Below are positions 13,900 through 16,231 of a stretch of DNA of 16,231 bases, piece by piece. The notes beneath the pieces are model-generated. The model saw nothing but the letters and a program-made list of their open reading frames with translations, did not search any database and was not told the DNA's origin. Origin of the DNA: Bacillota bacterium (GTDB taxonomy: Bacteria; Bacillota; Sulfobacillia; JAJZYS01; JAJYTV01); contig JAJZIE010000024.1 in NCBI GenBank assembly GCA_021810725.1, positions 1 through 16,231 of the forward strand, written 5' to 3'. How positions within the stretch are numbered: the first letter of the stretch is position 1; every line of letters starts with the position of its first letter. The translations under genes and the position numbers were made by a program.

Positions 13900-14964
13900 A
13901 TGCCGCTCCGCCTCTGGAATCCACCCGTCTTCCAGGGTCGGCTAAAACCGCGCGGGCGTTACTTCGAAGGCTGGTACTTCAAGCTGGTCGCGAGGGACCG
14001 GGGCCCCGCGGTCGCCGTCATTCCCGGCGTCGCCTGGCACGTCCGGCCAGAGGGTCACAGGCGTTCCGATCCCGAGGCCTTCGTGCAGGTGATCGATGGG
14101 ATCACCACGAGGTCCGCCTTCGTCCGTTACCCGATTGACGCCTTCGGCTTCTCCCGCAGGCGGTTCGAGGTACGGATCGGCTCCAATCGTTTCGATCTGG
14201 GTGGCATGGACCTCCTGATCGATGATCGGCAAATTCGCTTGCGCGGACACCTCGACTTCGTTGAGCCCGTGCCCTATCCCGTCCGTCTCCTCTCGCCCGG
14301 CGTGATGGGGCCGTACAGTTTCGTGCCGTTCATGGAGTGCTACCACGGCGTCGTCTCGATGCATCACGATCTTGCGGGCTCGCTCGACGTCGCGTGGAGC
14401 GGCGAGGAAAGCCGGACGCTCTCCTTCCACGGCGGAACCGGCTACATCGAGAAGGACTGGGGCCGATCCTTCCCGTCCTCCTGGATTTGGGCCCAGTCGA
14501 ACCACTTCGACGGCCAGGAGGCGAGCTTCATGCTGTCCGTGGCGCGCATCCCGTGGCTGCGCGGGCACTTCACCGGCTTCATGGCGGTGCTCTGGGCGCA
14601 GGGTCGGTTCCACACCCTGGCCACGTACACCGGGGCACGGCTCGCCGCCATCCGGGAGACGGCGGGGCGTCTCGAGATCGAGATCCGCGACCGCGATCAT
14701 CGCTTGCTGGTAGGCACCTGGCGAGCGCGACACGCCATTCTGCGGGCACCGGTCGAGGGGCGCATGGAACGGCGGATCGCCGAGAGCATGGACGCCACGG
14801 TGGACGTTTCGCTGGAGACGCCGCAAGGGAAGGTGCTCTTCGCCGGTCGAGGTCAAATGGGAGGACTCGAGATCGCGGGCGATCTGGCGGAGCTGTGCCG
14901 TGGGGCCGGCCTGCCGGATCCCGGCATCGCCCAGCGGTCCAGCGTAGACGGGCACAATCCATGA
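13900..14964 (+). CDS. Tocopherol-cyclase-family protein
   Basis: Protein of 354 residues resembling plant tocopherol cyclase (VTE1), which closes the chromanol ring of vitamin E precursors. Family hallmarks are GRYFEGWYFK (residues 19-28), PYSFVPFMECYHGVVSMHH (about 138-156) and GYIEKDWGRSFPSSWIWAQS (181-200). There is no signal peptide, and the protein is probably soluble and beta-rich. No other tocopherol-pathway genes are nearby, and most bacterial members are of unknown function, so cyclase activity should not be assumed. The start is ATG 13900 with AGGAGG (13882-13887) 12 bases upstream; an in-frame ATG at 13825 lacks this support. It follows a YceI protein that may also bind prenyl lipids, but a terminator separates them. 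It converges on leuS. Confidence 0.9.
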   Translation: MPLRLWNPPVFQGRLKPRGRYFEGWYFKLVARDRGPAVAVIPGVAWHVRPEGHRRSDPEAFVQVIDGITTRSAFVRYPIDAFGFSRRRFEVRIGSNRFDLGGMDLLIDDRQIRLRGHLDFVEPVPYPVRLLSPGVMGPYSFVPFMECYHGVVSMHHDLAGSLDVAWSGEESRTLSFHGGTGYIEKDWGRSFPSSWIWAQSNHFDGQEASFMLSVARIPWLRGHFTGFMAVLWAQGRFHTLATYTGARLAAIRETAGRLEIEIRDRDHRLLVGTWRARHAILRAPVEGRMERRIAESMDATVDVSLETPQGKVLFAGRGQMGGLEIAGDLAELCRGAGLPDPGIAQRSSVDGHNP

Positions 14965-14972
14965 AACGGCGA

Positions 14973-15004
14973 AGGGGCGGACCGGCGATCGCCGGGCCGC
15001 CCCT
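14973..15004. terminator. Bidirectional hairpin between the tocopherol-cyclase-like gene and leuS
   Basis: A 32-base near-perfect dyad has outer arms AGGGGCGG and CCGCCCCT (8 base pairs), one A/G mismatch, and an inner CCGGCGATCGCCGG palindrome. It sits in the 48-base gap between convergent genes. T-tracts are poor on both sides (TTCGCCGTTT on the leuS side). Confidence 0.78.
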
Positions 15005-15012
15005 GAGACGCG

Positions 15013-16231
15013 TCAGCGCGTGACGATGCTTAGGAGACGATCGGGTACGTGGACGAAGCGCAGCGAGGCGCCTTCAGGCAGGAAGCGCTGGACAGCATCG
15101 CTGCCGAGGGCAGCCTCGCGCACCGCGGCCTCGTCCAGACCGGCAGGGAGTTGCAGGCGGTCGCGCAGCTTGCCGTCCACCTGGACCACCACCGTGACGG
15201 TCTTCGCCACCAGGACGTCCGCGTCGAACGTGGGCCAAGGGGCCTGGTGCACCGAGTAGGGCTGACCGAGGGCCTGCCAGAGCTCTTCGGTGAGGTGGGG
15301 GGCGAACGGCGCCAGCAGCAGCGTCAAGGTCTTCAGATCGTCCCGGGGCACGGCCTTTTCGCGCTGCAGCCCGTTCAGATACTCCATCATGGCCGCCAGG
15401 GCCGTGTTGTACTTGAGCGCTTCGATGTCCTCGGTGACCCGCCGGATGGTCTGGTGGCGCAGGCGCAGGACGTCCGGGGACGCTTGCGCGCCACTTTGGC
15501 CAACGTTCTTGCGCACGAGGTGGTAGACGCGGTTCAGGAAGCGGTAGATTCCCTCGATGCCCTGGTCCGAGAAGTCGCCGCCCTCTTCGTACGGTCCCGT
15601 GAACATCAGGTAGGCGCGGAGCGTGTCGGCGCCATAGCGGTCGAAGAACTCGTCCGGGTTCACGACGTTGCCCCGCGACTTGGACATCTTGGCGCCGTTG
15701 CGCACGATCATGCCGTGCGCGCGGAAGCGCTTGAAGGGCTCCTCGAAGTCGAGGTATCCGAGGTCGTGCAGGGCCATGCAGACGAACCGGGTGTAGAGGA
15801 GATGCAGGACGGCATGCTCCTTGCCGCCGATGTAGCTGTCGACCGGCAGCCACTTGCGCGTGAGATCGGGATCAAAGGCGTTTCGCGCGTCGCCGCTCGA
15901 CGGATAGCGCAGGAAGTACCAGGCGGAGTCGAGGAAGTTGTCCGACACGTCCGTCTCGCGCCTCGCCGGCCCGTGGCAGTGGGGACATGTCGTCTCCACG
16001 AAGGAGGGCATGGCCGCCAGGGGGCTCTCGCCCGTGCCCTTCGGCACGAAATCCTGGACGTCCGGCAGCAGGACGGGAAGGTCCTCCTCCGGAACGCCGA
16101 CGATGCCGCACTTTTCGCAGTACACGACCGGGATCGGCGGTCCCCAGTAGCGCTGGCGCGAGATCAGCCAATTGCGCAGATGATAGGTGCGGTGGCGCTC
16201 GCCGATATGGCGCTCCTCCGCGAGGCGGATC
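15013..16231 (-). CDS. leuS: Leucyl-tRNA synthetase, 5' part beyond the window
   Basis: Class I aminoacyl-tRNA synthetase that charges tRNA-Leu. The visible part is the C-terminal 405 residues; the HIGH motif and most of the editing domain lie beyond the right edge. RNWLISRQRYWGPPIPV is the conserved return into the catalytic fold. A zinc-ribbon-like pair follows (CEKCG and CPHCHG, the latter followed by ARRETD), then DNFLDSAWYFLRY, YIGGKEHAVLHLLYTRF and the KMSKS loop (KMSKSRGN, codons at about 15676-15690) that stabilises the leucyl-adenylate transition state. The anticodon-binding helical domain and the small C-terminal domain (VQVDGKLRDRL) end the protein normally at a TGA (15013-15015). 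The type is bacterial, and it ends at a hairpin shared with the convergent gene. Confidence 0.97.
   Translation of the reverse strand, partial: IRLAEERHIGERHRTYHLRNWLISRQRYWGPPIPVVYCEKCGIVGVPEEDLPVLLPDVQDFVPKGTGESPLAAMPSFVETTCPHCHGPARRETDVSDNFLDSAWYFLRYPSSGDARNAFDPDLTRKWLPVDSYIGGKEHAVLHLLYTRFVCMALHDLGYLDFEEPFKRFRAHGMIVRNGAKMSKSRGNVVNPDEFFDRYGADTLRAYLMFTGPYEEGGDFSDQGIEGIYRFLNRVYHLVRKNVGQSGAQASPDVLRLRHQTIRRVTEDIEALKYNTALAAMMEYLNGLQREKAVPRDDLKTLTLLLAPFAPHLTEELWQALGQPYSVHQAPWPTFDADVLVAKTVTVVVQVDGKLRDRLQLPAGLDEAAVREAALGSDAVQRFLPEGASLRFVHVPDRLLSIVTR

Overview
This is a GC-rich bacterial chromosomal window (roughly two thirds G+C by eye) with ordinary, densely packed metabolic genes. Several genes have strong AGGAGG-type ribosome binding sites. 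There are three TTG starts and one GTG start. Perfect-stem hairpins follow several genes, and two promoters resemble the sigma-70/sigma-A consensus. This fits a high-GC Gram-positive-like or other deep-branching lineage (for example high-GC Bacillota or Chloroflexota), but the sequence does not settle the phylum. I see no tRNA, rRNA, CRISPR array, insertion sequence or phage gene.

Left part (1-7567): a cytosolic Man2C1-like GH38 alpha-mannosidase on the minus strand is cut by the left edge just before its end. Sixty-one bases away, a major facilitator of the sugar:cation symporter/SLC45-like type diverges from it. The transporter converges, with a 22-base overlap, on a PHP-domain metallohydrolase of the CehA/McbA type. 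Divergent from that is an adenine-deaminase-like amidohydrolase whose active-site signatures differ from classical adenine deaminase. Together these look like a small catabolic or scavenging neighbourhood, though no shared operon is visible.

Middle part (7568-12750): a small universal stress protein is preceded by a dense cluster of palindromes. It shares a strong bidirectional hairpin with a convergent drug-efflux-type MFS transporter. Divergent from that transporter is a mitochondrial-type aconitase, whose promoter is bracketed by two copies of a GTGCG-N4/5-CGCAC palindrome. A CPBP-family intramembrane protease follows the aconitase terminator.

Right part (12747-16231): an HxlR-family regulator and a YceI-like lipid-binding protein diverge from overlapping promoters, so the regulator probably controls yceI. 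A tocopherol-cyclase-family protein follows. It converges, through a long hairpin, on leucyl-tRNA synthetase, whose 5' end lies beyond the right edge.

I found no clear new multi-gene system. The most interesting items are regulatory (the aconitase operators, the hxlR/yceI promoter overlap, the usp palindrome cluster) and the adenine-deaminase-like enzyme with altered active-site motifs.
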